Source: Oscillospiraceae bacterium
Lineage (GTDB): Bacteria; Bacillota; Clostridia; Oscillospirales; SIG627
Assembly (NCBI GenBank): GCA_034925865.1
Contig: JAYFRN010000021.1
Location: 1 to 35,670 of the forward strand
Direction of reading: 5' to 3'
Length of the DNA stretch: 35,670 nt
The stretch's first letter is position 1, and each line of letters opens with the position of its first letter. Positions 17,239-24,838 of this stretch are shown here, piece after piece. A model generated the notes under the pieces. The model did not search any database, was not told where the DNA came from, and was given only the letters and a program-made list of their open reading frames with translations. The position numbers and the translations under genes were made by a program.

Positions 17239-17267
17239 AGTATATATTCATTTTGCAATTATGTCAA
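17239..17267 (-). promoter_or_regulatory. Sigma-A promoter of leuA-cimA
   Basis: TTGACA (17267-17262) and TATACT (17244-17239) are 17 bases apart on the minus strand. The leader to the leuA ATG is only about 38 bases and contains no T-box or attenuator, in contrast to the downstream fusion gene. It is divergent from the glycyl-tRNA synthetase promoter. Confidence 0.8.
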
Positions 17268-17312
17268 TATGACACTTTAACAAACAAGCTTTTATCCCAA
17301 AAATCATGTCAC

Positions 17313-17341
17313 TTGACAAAGACAAATGAATATAATATAAT
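17313..17341 (+). promoter_or_regulatory. Consensus sigma-A promoter of glycyl-tRNA synthetase
   Basis: TTGACA (17313-17318) and TATAAT (17336-17341) match consensus exactly with 17-base spacing. Transcription would begin near 17348, about 60 bases before the ATG. There is no room for a glycine T-box in that leader. Confidence 0.88.
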
Positions 17342-17409
17342 ATGGAAATATTGAAAATCATGTAATATTATATAGCTTTGCGGGAATAATCTCCGCAGAA
17401 GGAAGTTTT

Positions 17410-18789
17410 ATGCAGAATACGGAAAAAACAATGGAAAAAATCGTCGCGCTGTGCAAAAATCGCGGCTTTGTATATGCAGGCAGCGAGATATACGGCGGGC
17501 TTTCTAATACATGGGATTACGGCCCGCTGGGCGTTGAATTTAAAAACAATGTAAAACGCGCATGGTGGAAAAAATTCGTTCAGACCTCTCCTTATAACGT
17601 CGGTCTTGACTGCGCTATACTTATGAATCCTCAGGTATGGGTCGCTTCCGGACATGTCGGCGGCTTTTCTGACCCGCTCATGGACTGCAAGGATTGTAAA
17701 ACACGTCACCGCGCCGACAAGCTGATCGAGGATATCGCCGGAGAGGGCGCGGCCGCAGGGATGACAAACGATCAGATGCTGCAGTATATCCGTGAACACA
17801 ACATTGCCTGCCCACAATGCGGCGGACACAATTTTACCGACATAAGAAAATTTAACCTTATGTTCAAGACCTTTCAGGGCGTAACAGAGGACGCGAAGAA
17901 CGAAATTTACCTTCGCCCGGAAACTGCTCAGGGCATTTTCGTTAATTTCAAAAACGTTGCCCGCACGACTCGCAGGAAAATTCCGTTTGGCATAGCCCAG
18001 ATAGGCAAATCCTTCAGAAACGAGATCACCCCCGGCAATTTCACCTTCCGCACGAGAGAATTCGAGCAGATGGAGCTGGAATTTTTCTGCAAACCGGGTA
18101 CGGATATAGAATGGTTTAAATATTGGAAGCAATTCTGCGCCGAGTTCCTTTATTCTCTCGGCATGAAAAAGGAAAACCTCAAACTCCGCGACCATGATCC
18201 GAAGGAACTTTCTCACTATTCAAACGCTACCACGGATTTTGAATTCCTGTTTCCGTTCGGCTGGGGCGAGCTGTGGGGCGTCGCTGACAGAACCGATTTT
18301 GACCTTTCTGCGCATGCGCGTGTAAGCGGAGAGCCGATGGAATATTTTGACGCCGAGACAGGCGAAAAGTTTGTTCCTTATGTTATAGAGCCGTCGCTGG
18401 GTTGTGACCGCGCCGCTCTCGCGTTTTTGATAGATGCCTACGATGAGGAAAAGATCGGCGACAGTGACTCGCGCGTCGTGCTTCACCTTCATCCGGCGCT
18501 TGCTCCCGTTAAAGCGGCTGTGCTTCCGCTGTCAAAAAAGCTTTCCGAAGGCGCACGTAAAGTATATGAAGTCGTTGCGGAAGAGTTCAACACAGATTAT
18601 GACGAAGCGGGCTCAATCGGCAAAAGATACAGACGTCAGGACGAAATCGGCACTCCTTATTGTATAACATATGACTTTGACAGTGAAAGCGACGGTTGTG
18701 TAACGGTTCGCGACAGAGATGATATGCAGCAGGTACGTATGCCGGTCTCCGAATTGGTGATTTTTTTGAAGGAAAAGATGAAATTTTAA
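17410..18789 (+). CDS. glyQS: Glycine--tRNA ligase, single-chain alpha2 type
   Basis: This class II aminoacyl-tRNA synthetase charges tRNA-Gly with glycine in the cytosol. The 459-residue length and sequence fit the dimeric, eukaryote/archaeal-like form, not the alpha2beta2 form. Landmarks are the N-terminal [13 protein letters not shown], '[10 protein letters not shown]', the zinc-like CKDC/CPQC pairs (about residues 96 and 136), motif 2 '[25 protein letters not shown]' (split here by position around 205-230), motif 3 '[14 protein letters not shown]' and a C-terminal anticodon-binding domain. AAGGAAG lies just upstream of the ATG. It is a stand-alone transcript with its own promoter. Confidence 0.95.
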   Translation: MQNTEKTMEKIVALCKNRGFVYAGSEIYGGLSNTWDYGPLGVEFKNNVKRAWWKKFVQTSPYNVGLDCAILMNPQVWVASGHVGGFSDPLMDCKDCKTRHRADKLIEDIAGEGAAAGMTNDQMLQYIREHNIACPQCGGHNFTDIRKFNLMFKTFQGVTEDAKNEIYLRPETAQGIFVNFKNVARTTRRKIPFGIAQIGKSFRNEITPGNFTFRTREFEQMELEFFCKPGTDIEWFKYWKQFCAEFLYSLGMKKENLKLRDHDPKELSHYSNATTDFEFLFPFGWGELWGVADRTDFDLSAHARVSGEPMEYFDAETGEKFVPYVIEPSLGCDRAALAFLIDAYDEEKIGDSDSRVVLHLHPALAPVKAAVLPLSKKLSEGARKVYEVVAEEFNTDYDEAGSIGKRYRRQDEIGTPYCITYDFDSESDGCVTVRDRDDMQQVRMPVSELVIFLKEKMKF

Positions 18790-18840
18790 CAGATAAATAA
18801 AAAAATACACAAAAAGCGCAATCTTACGGGAAAAAAACTA

Positions 18841-18869
18841 TTGATTTTATAAATTGCATGATGTATAAT
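18841..18869 (+). promoter_or_regulatory. Sigma-A promoter of the G5/M23 gene
   Basis: TTGATT (18841-18846) and TATAAT (18864-18869) are 17 bases apart, about 95 bases before the start codon. The region 18790-18964 otherwise holds no clear terminator for the preceding gene. Confidence 0.7.
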
Positions 18870-18964
18870 GAAAAGAAAACCAGGGTATAATTTAAAATTT
18901 GACGTAATTCATTTATATATAAGTATTTAATTTTATACGAAATGACGAAAGGAGGGCGGCCGAA

Positions 18965-20857
18965 ATGGGTATTTCAAAGACGCCTGACGAAACCAGGAAC
19001 AGCAAAGATAAATTCATGTCGGCGCTTGCGTCGGTCGTCGCTCCGTTTTTCATATTTGGCAGAGGGTTAAAGAAATTTGTATATCGCTCCAGAAACCGCG
19101 CCAGGCTAAAGGGCGCTCCGGCTGCTTTGCTTTACGGCGATTCTGATAAGAAAATCGGTTTCTGGACTCTTTATTTCGGTTTTCGCGCAGGAAAGCTCGG
19201 ACTTATAGATTCAGCGTACAATTCGCTTTATCTTATTGCGTCGGTCGCCGCGGAACGTACAGAACGCGTTCCGATGAAGGAATACGATAATGTAATGGAT
19301 CATCCGCACGGATGGTTTTCCGATTCATCGAAGATGTGCGGCGAAACACGCTATGACAGGTATCTTGCGTGGCTTGACGCTCTTGCAAGGTTCAAGGGTC
19401 GGCTTCCTTTTATCCGCAGATACAGGATCCATAAAGACGGCACGATGTATTGCCGCCGCTTCGGATCGTTTATAAAAAATAATGCGGCTTATATCACACC
19501 TGCCATCAGCGCCGCCGTATTGGTTTTCATAATTTCCTCCGAACTGCCGATAAAGCCCGCCATAGTTGTCAGCATAGGCGATGAACGCGTCGGCTTCATA
19601 CAGTCAAAGAGTGAATTTGATTCTCTGGTAAAAGATACGGAAAAGAGCGCTTCGGATGTCCTCGGATACTCGTTTAAATTGCCCGAAAAGATAACCTATA
19701 CAGTTGAGCTTTCAAACAGCAATAAATATGTTTCTAAGGAAGAGCAAACATACAGCTTGAATAAGCATACATCGGCTTATATCACTTCCGGATACGGCAT
19801 GTATATCGACGGAGTCCTTGTCGCAGTCAGTGAATCACGCGAAGTATTTGATTCCGCGATAGCATCCGCGCTAAATCACGAGCAGCAGGAAAATCTCGAT
19901 GCTGATATATCTCTTTTAAATAATATCTCTTTTTCACACGATACATACCCGGTCGAAAGCTTTATGACCAAAAGTCAGATTTCTTCTCTGCTTATGTATG
20001 GAAGTGAAAAAAGCGTAAAAAGCGCAAAAAGCGAGTCGGTCGTCATTGATTCGGTCGCAGGGGCTATGGTCAGGGAATGCGCTGCAGTGTCTTCTGAAAA
20101 TGCCTATTTTCTTTCGGAGGCATCAGCGGAAGGGCAGTCACCGCTTGATTCATCTTCAGAAGCATTGTCTGATGAAACAGCGGCTCTTCATTACTCCGTG
20201 ACATCGGTCGAAAAATATGCGGTCACAGTTGATTATACTACAGAATACATCGACGACAATACAATTTTTATCGGAAAACAATACACGAAGCAAGATGGAG
20301 TTTCCGGTATTAACATGATCACCGCCACTGTCACGAGAGTAGACGGCGATGAAACCGAAAGAACAATTGAAAGCACCGAAACGCTCGTGGAAATGGTTCC
20401 GGAAATAATCGTACGCGGAACCCGGATACATCCCGAAGAACGCACTGACACAGGAAATAAAATATTTATGGTTCCTCTTGATTTGTTCTATGTGACATCA
20501 TATTACGGGATGCGTGATCTTGACGGAGACGGATACAAAGAAGATTATCATACCGGAGTAGATCTTCGGGCCGAGATAGCGACAGATGTATATGCCGCCA
20601 TGAGTGGAGAAGTCATATTTACCGGCTATATGGGATCATATGGGGATTTGATAAAAATTCAACATCCTAACGGAATGTATACTTATTATGCCCATCTGTC
20701 CTCATACAAAGTGAAAGTCGGCGACACGGTTAAGCAGGGGGATTTGATCGCTCTTTCCGGAGACAGCGGGAATACTCAGGCTCCGCATCTCCATTTCGAG
20801 ATACGAAATTCAGATCTTGAAACGCTTAATCCGCTTAAATATCTTTTAACTGAATAA
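18965..20857 (+). CDS. Membrane-anchored G5 and M23 domain endopeptidase
   Basis: This 630-residue protein has a long, basic cytosolic N-terminus (1 to about 170), one membrane segment (about 176-195) and an extracellular part. It resembles clostridial peptidoglycan DD-endopeptidases. A G5 domain lies at about 411-490 ('VEKYAVTVDYTTEYIDDNT' region), and the M23 domain at about 500-630 keeps the zinc ligands H529, D533 and HLH at 608-610. G5 domains often bind wall glycans, so it probably cleaves cross-links near the membrane. A Ser/Ala/Glu-rich, Lys-poor stretch before the G5 domain looks like a flexible spacer. AGGAGGGC lies 7 bases before the ATG. The unusual feature is the large cytosolic domain, which I do not recognise. 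Confidence 0.85.
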   Translation: MGISKTPDETRNSKDKFMSALASVVAPFFIFGRGLKKFVYRSRNRARLKGAPAALLYGDSDKKIGFWTLYFGFRAGKLGLIDSAYNSLYLIASVAAERTERVPMKEYDNVMDHPHGWFSDSSKMCGETRYDRYLAWLDALARFKGRLPFIRRYRIHKDGTMYCRRFGSFIKNNAAYITPAISAAVLVFIISSELPIKPAIVVSIGDERVGFIQSKSEFDSLVKDTEKSASDVLGYSFKLPEKITYTVELSNSNKYVSKEEQTYSLNKHTSAYITSGYGMYIDGVLVAVSESREVFDSAIASALNHEQQENLDADISLLNNISFSHDTYPVESFMTKSQISSLLMYGSEKSVKSAKSESVVIDSVAGAMVRECAAVSSENAYFLSEASAEGQSPLDSSSEALSDETAALHYSVTSVEKYAVTVDYTTEYIDDNTIFIGKQYTKQDGVSGINMITATVTRVDGDETERTIESTETLVEMVPEIIVRGTRIHPEERTDTGNKIFMVPLDLFYVTSYYGMRDLDGDGYKEDYHTGVDLRAEIATDVYAAMSGEVIFTGYMGSYGDLIKIQHPNGMYTYYAHLSSYKVKVGDTVKQGDLIALSGDSGNTQAPHLHFEIRNSDLETLNPLKYLLTE

Positions 20858-20874
20858 AATATCAAATTATTATG

Positions 20875-20905
20875 GCGGCGCCGCGATTTTCGCGGCGCCG
20901 CATTT
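20875..20905 (+). terminator. Intrinsic terminator
   Basis: A very G+C-rich 12-bp perfect stem (20875-20886 and 20890-20901) with a 3-base loop is followed by ATTTT. It lies 17 bases after the M23 stop codon. Confidence 0.88.
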
Positions 20906-21294
20906 TAATTATAAATATAGCTGTTTTCGAGAAAAGCTTCAATATAAATTTCGCCATAGAGCTTGTTTATACTTATTACATCATGTTGCTTTGCAGGTTG
21001 AGAAATCACGTGCTTACTTCTATTTGCAATCGGTGCTTTGCGCTTTTAAAGTGAAAAGGAAAAAGATTATTCTGTTATAATACAATAGATAGGTGACAAG
21101 ATATGTGACAAAGAAGCAAATATTTATTAACTCGACATTAAATAATTACCACTCAAAGAGAGAAAAGACTCTGGTATATAGGCTTTTCTCTTATAAAACA
21201 GACTTATTTAAATGCCGTTTAATAATATCTGCCTTTGTTAAAGTGTAACCTATCATTGACACCTCAAAACATTTTTAAAAAATTTTGTTACCCA

Positions 21295-21324
21295 TTGACG
21301 AAAGTGTGCTTTTGATGTTATACT
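21295..21324 (+). promoter_or_regulatory. Promoter-like site inside the MITE-like element
   Basis: TTGACG (21295-21300) and TATACT (21319-21324) are 18 bases apart and point towards the right end of the element. There is no gene on the plus strand downstream, so the product would be a short RNA. Confidence 0.5.
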
Positions 21325-21329
21325 GCTCA

Positions 21330-21410
21330 TAGAAAAACGTCCTCTTCTTGTATGTGTTTTTGTTGTTATTAACATCATACTATATTTGAGTCCGTTTTTC
21401 TACTTTTTTG
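21330..21410 (+). ncRNA. Candidate small RNA in the MITE-like element
   Basis: The predicted transcript begins with AGAAAAACG and ends with CGTTTTTCT, forming an approximately 9-14-bp stem around a 44-base loop, followed by six T residues (21404-21409). This arrangement with the upstream promoter gives a self-contained RNA of about 80 bases. No known RNA family is recognised. Confidence 0.3.
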
Positions 21411-21440
21411 TCACCTACCTATTGTATCATAACATTGCAA

Positions 21441-22016
21441 TTATTTATTTTGCGAGTTAATAATATAGTTCTGCGGGTAAAAAGGCGTTCTGCGCGTTTT
21501 TCCCGAATTAAGCTTCGCACGGCAGGATATAAGCACACGGCGTGATGAAAACGCATACTTCCGGCTTTTTTCTCTCCCTGTCCTGCGCGGCTTCGGGGAA
21601 AGGGTGATCAGATGTTTTTTAAGCTCGGCTTTCGCGGCGCAGCCAATACGATAAAGCGAGCGCTCGGCGTAATGCTTTTTCTCTGCTATTTCCTCGACCG
21701 GATAATCGTGCATATATCGCAGAACCAGAAAATCGCGGTACCTGTTGTCGTCTATCGCGTCAATTGCGCGGCTTAATTTGACGGCGTACCTGTCACAAAG
21801 CCTGCATTTTTTAACAAGTCTGCGGCGGACTTCTTCTTTGTCGTAAAAAATGCGCCTGACAAGCTCCATTTCCTGACTGTTGATTGTGTTTTTGCTATTA
21901 AGCCGCAAACACAGCTCACTGTTTTCGCGTTCTCCAAGCAGCTTTAAAAGCTCCCTGTCCGAAGAGATATCACGCAATAGCATTTTAAATAAGTAAAGAT
22001 AAGTATCAACGTTCAT
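21441..22016 (-). CDS. Sigma-70 region-4-like HTH protein
   Basis: The 191-residue protein has a charged helical N-terminus and, at about residues 90-135, a helix-turn-helix like sigma region 4 or DUF1492 ('FLVLRYMHDYPVEEIAEKKH' in the centre). Such proteins in Firmicutes are often phage- or element-derived transcription factors. The last 55 residues are a basic low-complexity tail rich in Arg, Lys and Ser that does not look like a fold, and the stop codon lies only 7 bases from the terminal repeat of the adjacent MITE-like element. The C-terminus may therefore have been altered by that insertion. The gene follows a small acidic protein gene by 24 bases. Confidence 0.6.
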   Translation of the reverse strand: MNVDTYLYLFKMLLRDISSDRELLKLLGERENSELCLRLNSKNTINSQEMELVRRIFYDKEEVRRRLVKKCRLCDRYAVKLSRAIDAIDDNRYRDFLVLRYMHDYPVEEIAEKKHYAERSLYRIGCAAKAELKKHLITLSPKPRRTGREKSRKYAFSSRRVLISCRAKLNSGKTRRTPFYPQNYIINSQNK

Positions 22017-22040
22017 AACGCATCCGTTCCCGCTGATTCA

Positions 22041-22301
22041 TTAATCGCCGTTTTTGTTTTCGTATAGATTGTCAATGTAGTTATCATCTCCTCCGTCAGC
22101 TATAAGATTCAGCTGCCCTCGGATGGCGTCGAGAGCCTCTTCAACGCTTTCGATTGTCCATTTAAGGTCTTCCGCAATTTCGGAATAACCTGAGGGTATA
22201 TACGAAAACGCTTGCCTGAGATGATACAGCGTGTTTTTCATATCTTCGGTTTCATCGGAAAAGCATTCCGATACTTGGCCGGGGTTGTTTTGCTTTATCA
22301 T
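22041..22301 (-). CDS. Small acidic helical protein
   Basis: This 86-residue protein is strongly acidic and predicted to be mostly helical, with no Cys pair, membrane segment or recognised motif. GGAAGGA lies 4-10 bases before the ATG, and the gene leads the HTH gene at 22016 with a 24-base gap, so the two form one unit. Function is unknown; an anti-sigma-like or partner role for the HTH protein is only a guess from position. Confidence 0.6.
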   Translation of the reverse strand: MIKQNNPGQVSECFSDETEDMKNTLYHLRQAFSYIPSGYSEIAEDLKWTIESVEEALDAIRGQLNLIADGGDDNYIDNLYENKNGD

Positions 22302-22394
22302 ATGTCCTTCCTGTATATTTTATATATTAAGAGGCATGCGCCTGCTTTATCACTCTGTAAGTCATTATAACACTCAGGCTAGTAAAAGTCAAGG

Positions 22395-22437
22395 AATAAT
22401 TACGAAAATTCGTAATTATTTATCATTGAAATGATAA
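22395..22437. promoter_or_regulatory. Two adjacent palindromes, probable operator
   Basis: A 12-bp perfect inverted repeat (22395-22406 and 22409-22420, half site ATTACGAA) is directly followed by a second palindrome TTATCATT-GA-AATGATAA (22420-22437). The second contains the -35 element of the exporter promoter. This is the layout of a repressor site; no regulator gene in the window is an obvious match. Confidence 0.65.
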
Positions 22438-22454
22438 CAAAAATTTGATATACT
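22426..22454 (+). promoter_or_regulatory. Promoter of the ABC exporter operon
   Basis: TTGAAA (22426-22431) and TATACT (22449-22454) are 17 bases apart. The -35 lies inside the second palindrome, so a bound dimer would block RNA polymerase. Confidence 0.65.
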
Positions 22455-22511
22455 ATAAGATATAGGTTTTATTACTCGTAATATCCCATAAACGGGATGA
22501 AAGGGAATACC

Positions 22512-23219
22512 ATGTTAAGGATCGAGCATTTGACAAAGACATATTCCGGTAAAACTGCCGTATCCGATCTTTCGCTGCACGTAAAGCCGGGTGAAATTTT
22601 CGGCTTTATAGGGCACAACGGAGCGGGAAAAACGACTACCATCCGCGCTGTCACGGGTGTGCTGGATTTTGACGGCGGCGATATATATATTGGCGGAGTT
22701 TCGATTAAAAAGGATCCTGTGAAATGTAAATCCATGCTTGCATATATACCTGACAATCCCGATATATATGAAAATCTCACAGGAATTCAATATCTTACGT
22801 TCGTCTGCGACGTATACGGAGTATCCGGAACAAGAAGAAAAGAATTGATTTCAAAGTATGCAGGTATATTTGAAATAGAAAATGTTCTCGGCGATCTTAT
22901 AAGCTCATACAGCCACGGCATGCGTCAAAAGCTCGTCGTGACTTCCGCTTTGATTCATTCGCCGAAGCTGATGATACTTGACGAGCCCTTTGTCGGGTTG
23001 GATCCGTCCGCGGCTCATACACTGAAGCTTATTATGCGTGAGCTGTGCGATAACGGAGGAAGTATTTTCTTCTCTACTCATGTCCTTGACGTAGCTGAAA
23101 AGCTGTGTGACCGTATAGCGATAATTAAATCCGGTCGCCTTATTGCGGCAGGAAAGACTGATGAAATACGCGGAGACAAGAGTCTTGAGGACGTTTTCCT
23201 CGAGGTGACAAATGAATAA
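22512..23219 (+). CDS. ABC transporter ATP-binding protein
   Basis: This 235-residue ATPase has Walker A GHNGAGKTT (residues 34-42), a signature region SYSHGMRQK in place of the usual LSGGQ, Walker B LMILDEP and a switch His in FFSTH. The SxGMRQK form is typical of ABC-2 type exporters. The start at 22512 is preferred because AAAGGGA lies 6 bases upstream; the ATG five codons earlier has no good site. It overlaps the permease gene by 8 bases and would energise it. Confidence 0.88.
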   Translation: MLRIEHLTKTYSGKTAVSDLSLHVKPGEIFGFIGHNGAGKTTTIRAVTGVLDFDGGDIYIGGVSIKKDPVKCKSMLAYIPDNPDIYENLTGIQYLTFVCDVYGVSGTRRKELISKYAGIFEIENVLGDLISSYSHGMRQKLVVTSALIHSPKLMILDEPFVGLDPSAAHTLKLIMRELCDNGGSIFFSTHVLDVAEKLCDRIAIIKSGRLIAAGKTDEIRGDKSLEDVFLEVTNE

Positions 23220-24822
23220 TGCTTCGGCGTGGAAGCTGACAAGGCTTTATTATAAAAATACGCTCGGAATCAACAAGCTGCTGAAATCTAAAAAAAAGAA
23301 TAAATACATAATTTTCGCGCTGTGGTGCTTTTTGTTCCTGTATGTCGGAGCCGCGTTTATATTTACATCCGGCTTTTATTCATATATGCTTACCGAGCAG
23401 TTCACGGCATTGGGGGTCGACGCGAATCTTTCAATCACGCTGATGATGACTGCCGCTTCGATTATTTCGATCGTTTCTTCGGCGTTTTCGGTCAAAGGGA
23501 TGCTGTTGTGCCTCAGGGATCACGATCTGCTTATGGCGATGCCGGTGCCCGCGGGAAAAATTGCCGCTTCCAGACTTTTGAATGTCTATCTGATGAATTT
23601 CGTGATCTCACTATTTGCCCTTGTTCCGTCTTTTGCCGCAAACGCAATTATCGGGGGCTTTTCGCAGACAAAAGCCGTCATATTCTTCATCACGCTCCCT
23701 GTTGTCGTGCTTCTCCCGACAATAATAGGATGCCTGGTCGGAATTGTTTTGCTTCTTGCTACCTCCGGAATGAAAAAATCGAACACTGCTTCGATAATTC
23801 TGTCGTTTATTTTTCTTGCTTGTCTGATGTATTTCTCCTTCAAAAGCGGTGATGTTGAAAATATGGGAGGAATCGCCGCAGTGATAATGGACAAGGTAGT
23901 ACGCATGTATTTTCCCGCGTCATGGTATAATTCCATGCTTGGAGGAAATATCGCTTCACTTGTCTGCTTTGCGGGCGTATCGGTCGCATCCGCGTTTGTG
24001 TTATCATTTCTTTTTGCGAAAAACCTTTCGCGTATGAACGCCCGAATTACAGGCGTCAAGTCAAAAGGCGACTTTTCCATTGCAAAAAACGGAGTAAAAT
24101 CCGGTTCTGCGTTTGGCGCCCTTTTCGTACGGGAAGCGAGAAGATATTTTTCTTCTGTAATATATGTCACAAACACTTTATTCGGATCTGTCCTCATGGT
24201 CATCGCTTCCGTTGCCATATGGTTTGTCGGAGATGAGACGATTGCAATGCTTGTTTCCAATTCCGCAATGCCCGCCGGACTCATTGATTTTGTTTTGCCG
24301 TATGCGATCGGCTTCTGCGTAATGGTCGGCTGTACGTCGGTTTCCTCGGTATCCCTGGAGGGCAACCGTATTTGGATACTAAAATCGCTTCCGGTTGATA
24401 CTGTCAGAATACTCGGCGTGAAGGTGCTGCTGAGCTTTGTTCTTTCGGCGCCTGCTGCGGTGCTGGCGGCTATTTCTGTCGGACTAAGACTTTCATTGAA
24501 CCCCGGAGTCATTGCCGTCACCGTCATGCATTGTCTTGCTTACGTCGTATTCTGCTCGGTTTTCGGCTTGATAATCAATCTTCTTTTTCCTAAAATGCAG
24601 TGGCAGAACGATGCTGAGGTCGTGAAGCAATCAGCCTCGGTGATGGTTGCCATGTTTTCAAATATGGTGTTGCTTGCCATTATTGTTTTTGCCGGTATTT
24701 ACACCGGAGCTGGCTCGGTCATGCTGAATTTAGCCGTTGCGGTAGTGTTTATTATCGTGGATGCCGTCATGTGGAAGCTTATCAGCGGATGGGGTACCAA
24801 AAAATTCTTAAAAATCAATTAA
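23212..24822 (+). CDS. ABC-2 type exporter permease
   Basis: This 536-residue protein has about 12 hydrophobic segments, starting near residue 30, as in the large ABC-2 exporter permeases (PF16949-like). GAGGTG lies 6 bases before the ATG, and it overlaps its ATPase gene by 8 bases. The gene for a glycosyltransferase-pyruvyl transferase begins 16 bases later, so the cargo could be a wall-polymer precursor or a lipid, but the sequence itself does not identify it. Confidence 0.8.
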   Translation: MNNASAWKLTRLYYKNTLGINKLLKSKKKNKYIIFALWCFLFLYVGAAFIFTSGFYSYMLTEQFTALGVDANLSITLMMTAASIISIVSSAFSVKGMLLCLRDHDLLMAMPVPAGKIAASRLLNVYLMNFVISLFALVPSFAANAIIGGFSQTKAVIFFITLPVVVLLPTIIGCLVGIVLLLATSGMKKSNTASIILSFIFLACLMYFSFKSGDVENMGGIAAVIMDKVVRMYFPASWYNSMLGGNIASLVCFAGVSVASAFVLSFLFAKNLSRMNARITGVKSKGDFSIAKNGVKSGSAFGALFVREARRYFSSVIYVTNTLFGSVLMVIASVAIWFVGDETIAMLVSNSAMPAGLIDFVLPYAIGFCVMVGCTSVSSVSLEGNRIWILKSLPVDTVRILGVKVLLSFVLSAPAAVLAAISVGLRLSLNPGVIAVTVMHCLAYVVFCSVFGLIINLLFPKMQWQNDAEVVKQSASVMVAMFSNMVLLAIIVFAGIYTGAGSVMLNLAVAVVFIIVDAVMWKLISGWGTKKFLKIN

Positions 24823-24838
24823 AAGCCGGTGAATTCCG

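Larger units (their letters stand above)
21073..21434. mobile_element. MITE-like element with 27-bp terminal inverted repeats
   Basis: The ends 21073-21099 and 21408-21434 are inverted repeats with 25 of 27 matching bases (core ACAATAG-TAGGTGACAA). The 362-bp interior has no supportable gene. It contains a hairpin at 21159-21191, a promoter-like pair at 21295-21324 and a terminator-like hairpin at 21330-21409. I see no convincing target-site duplication next to the ends. A non-autonomous transposon or an IS remnant is the best reading. The rest of the intergenic space (20906-21072) shows nothing clear. Confidence 0.65.

Noticed and set aside
17195-17251. Upstream ATG at 17251 as the leuA start
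   Set aside because: It lies between the -35 and -10 of the predicted promoter and would add a tail absent from LeuA proteins.
17368-18216. Antisense open frame of 282 codons inside the glycyl-tRNA synthetase gene
   Set aside because: It overlaps the promoter and a strongly conserved gene and has no start signals.
23586-24527. Antisense open frame of 313 codons inside the permease gene
   Set aside because: It mirrors the codon use of the permease and has no start signals or recognisable domain.
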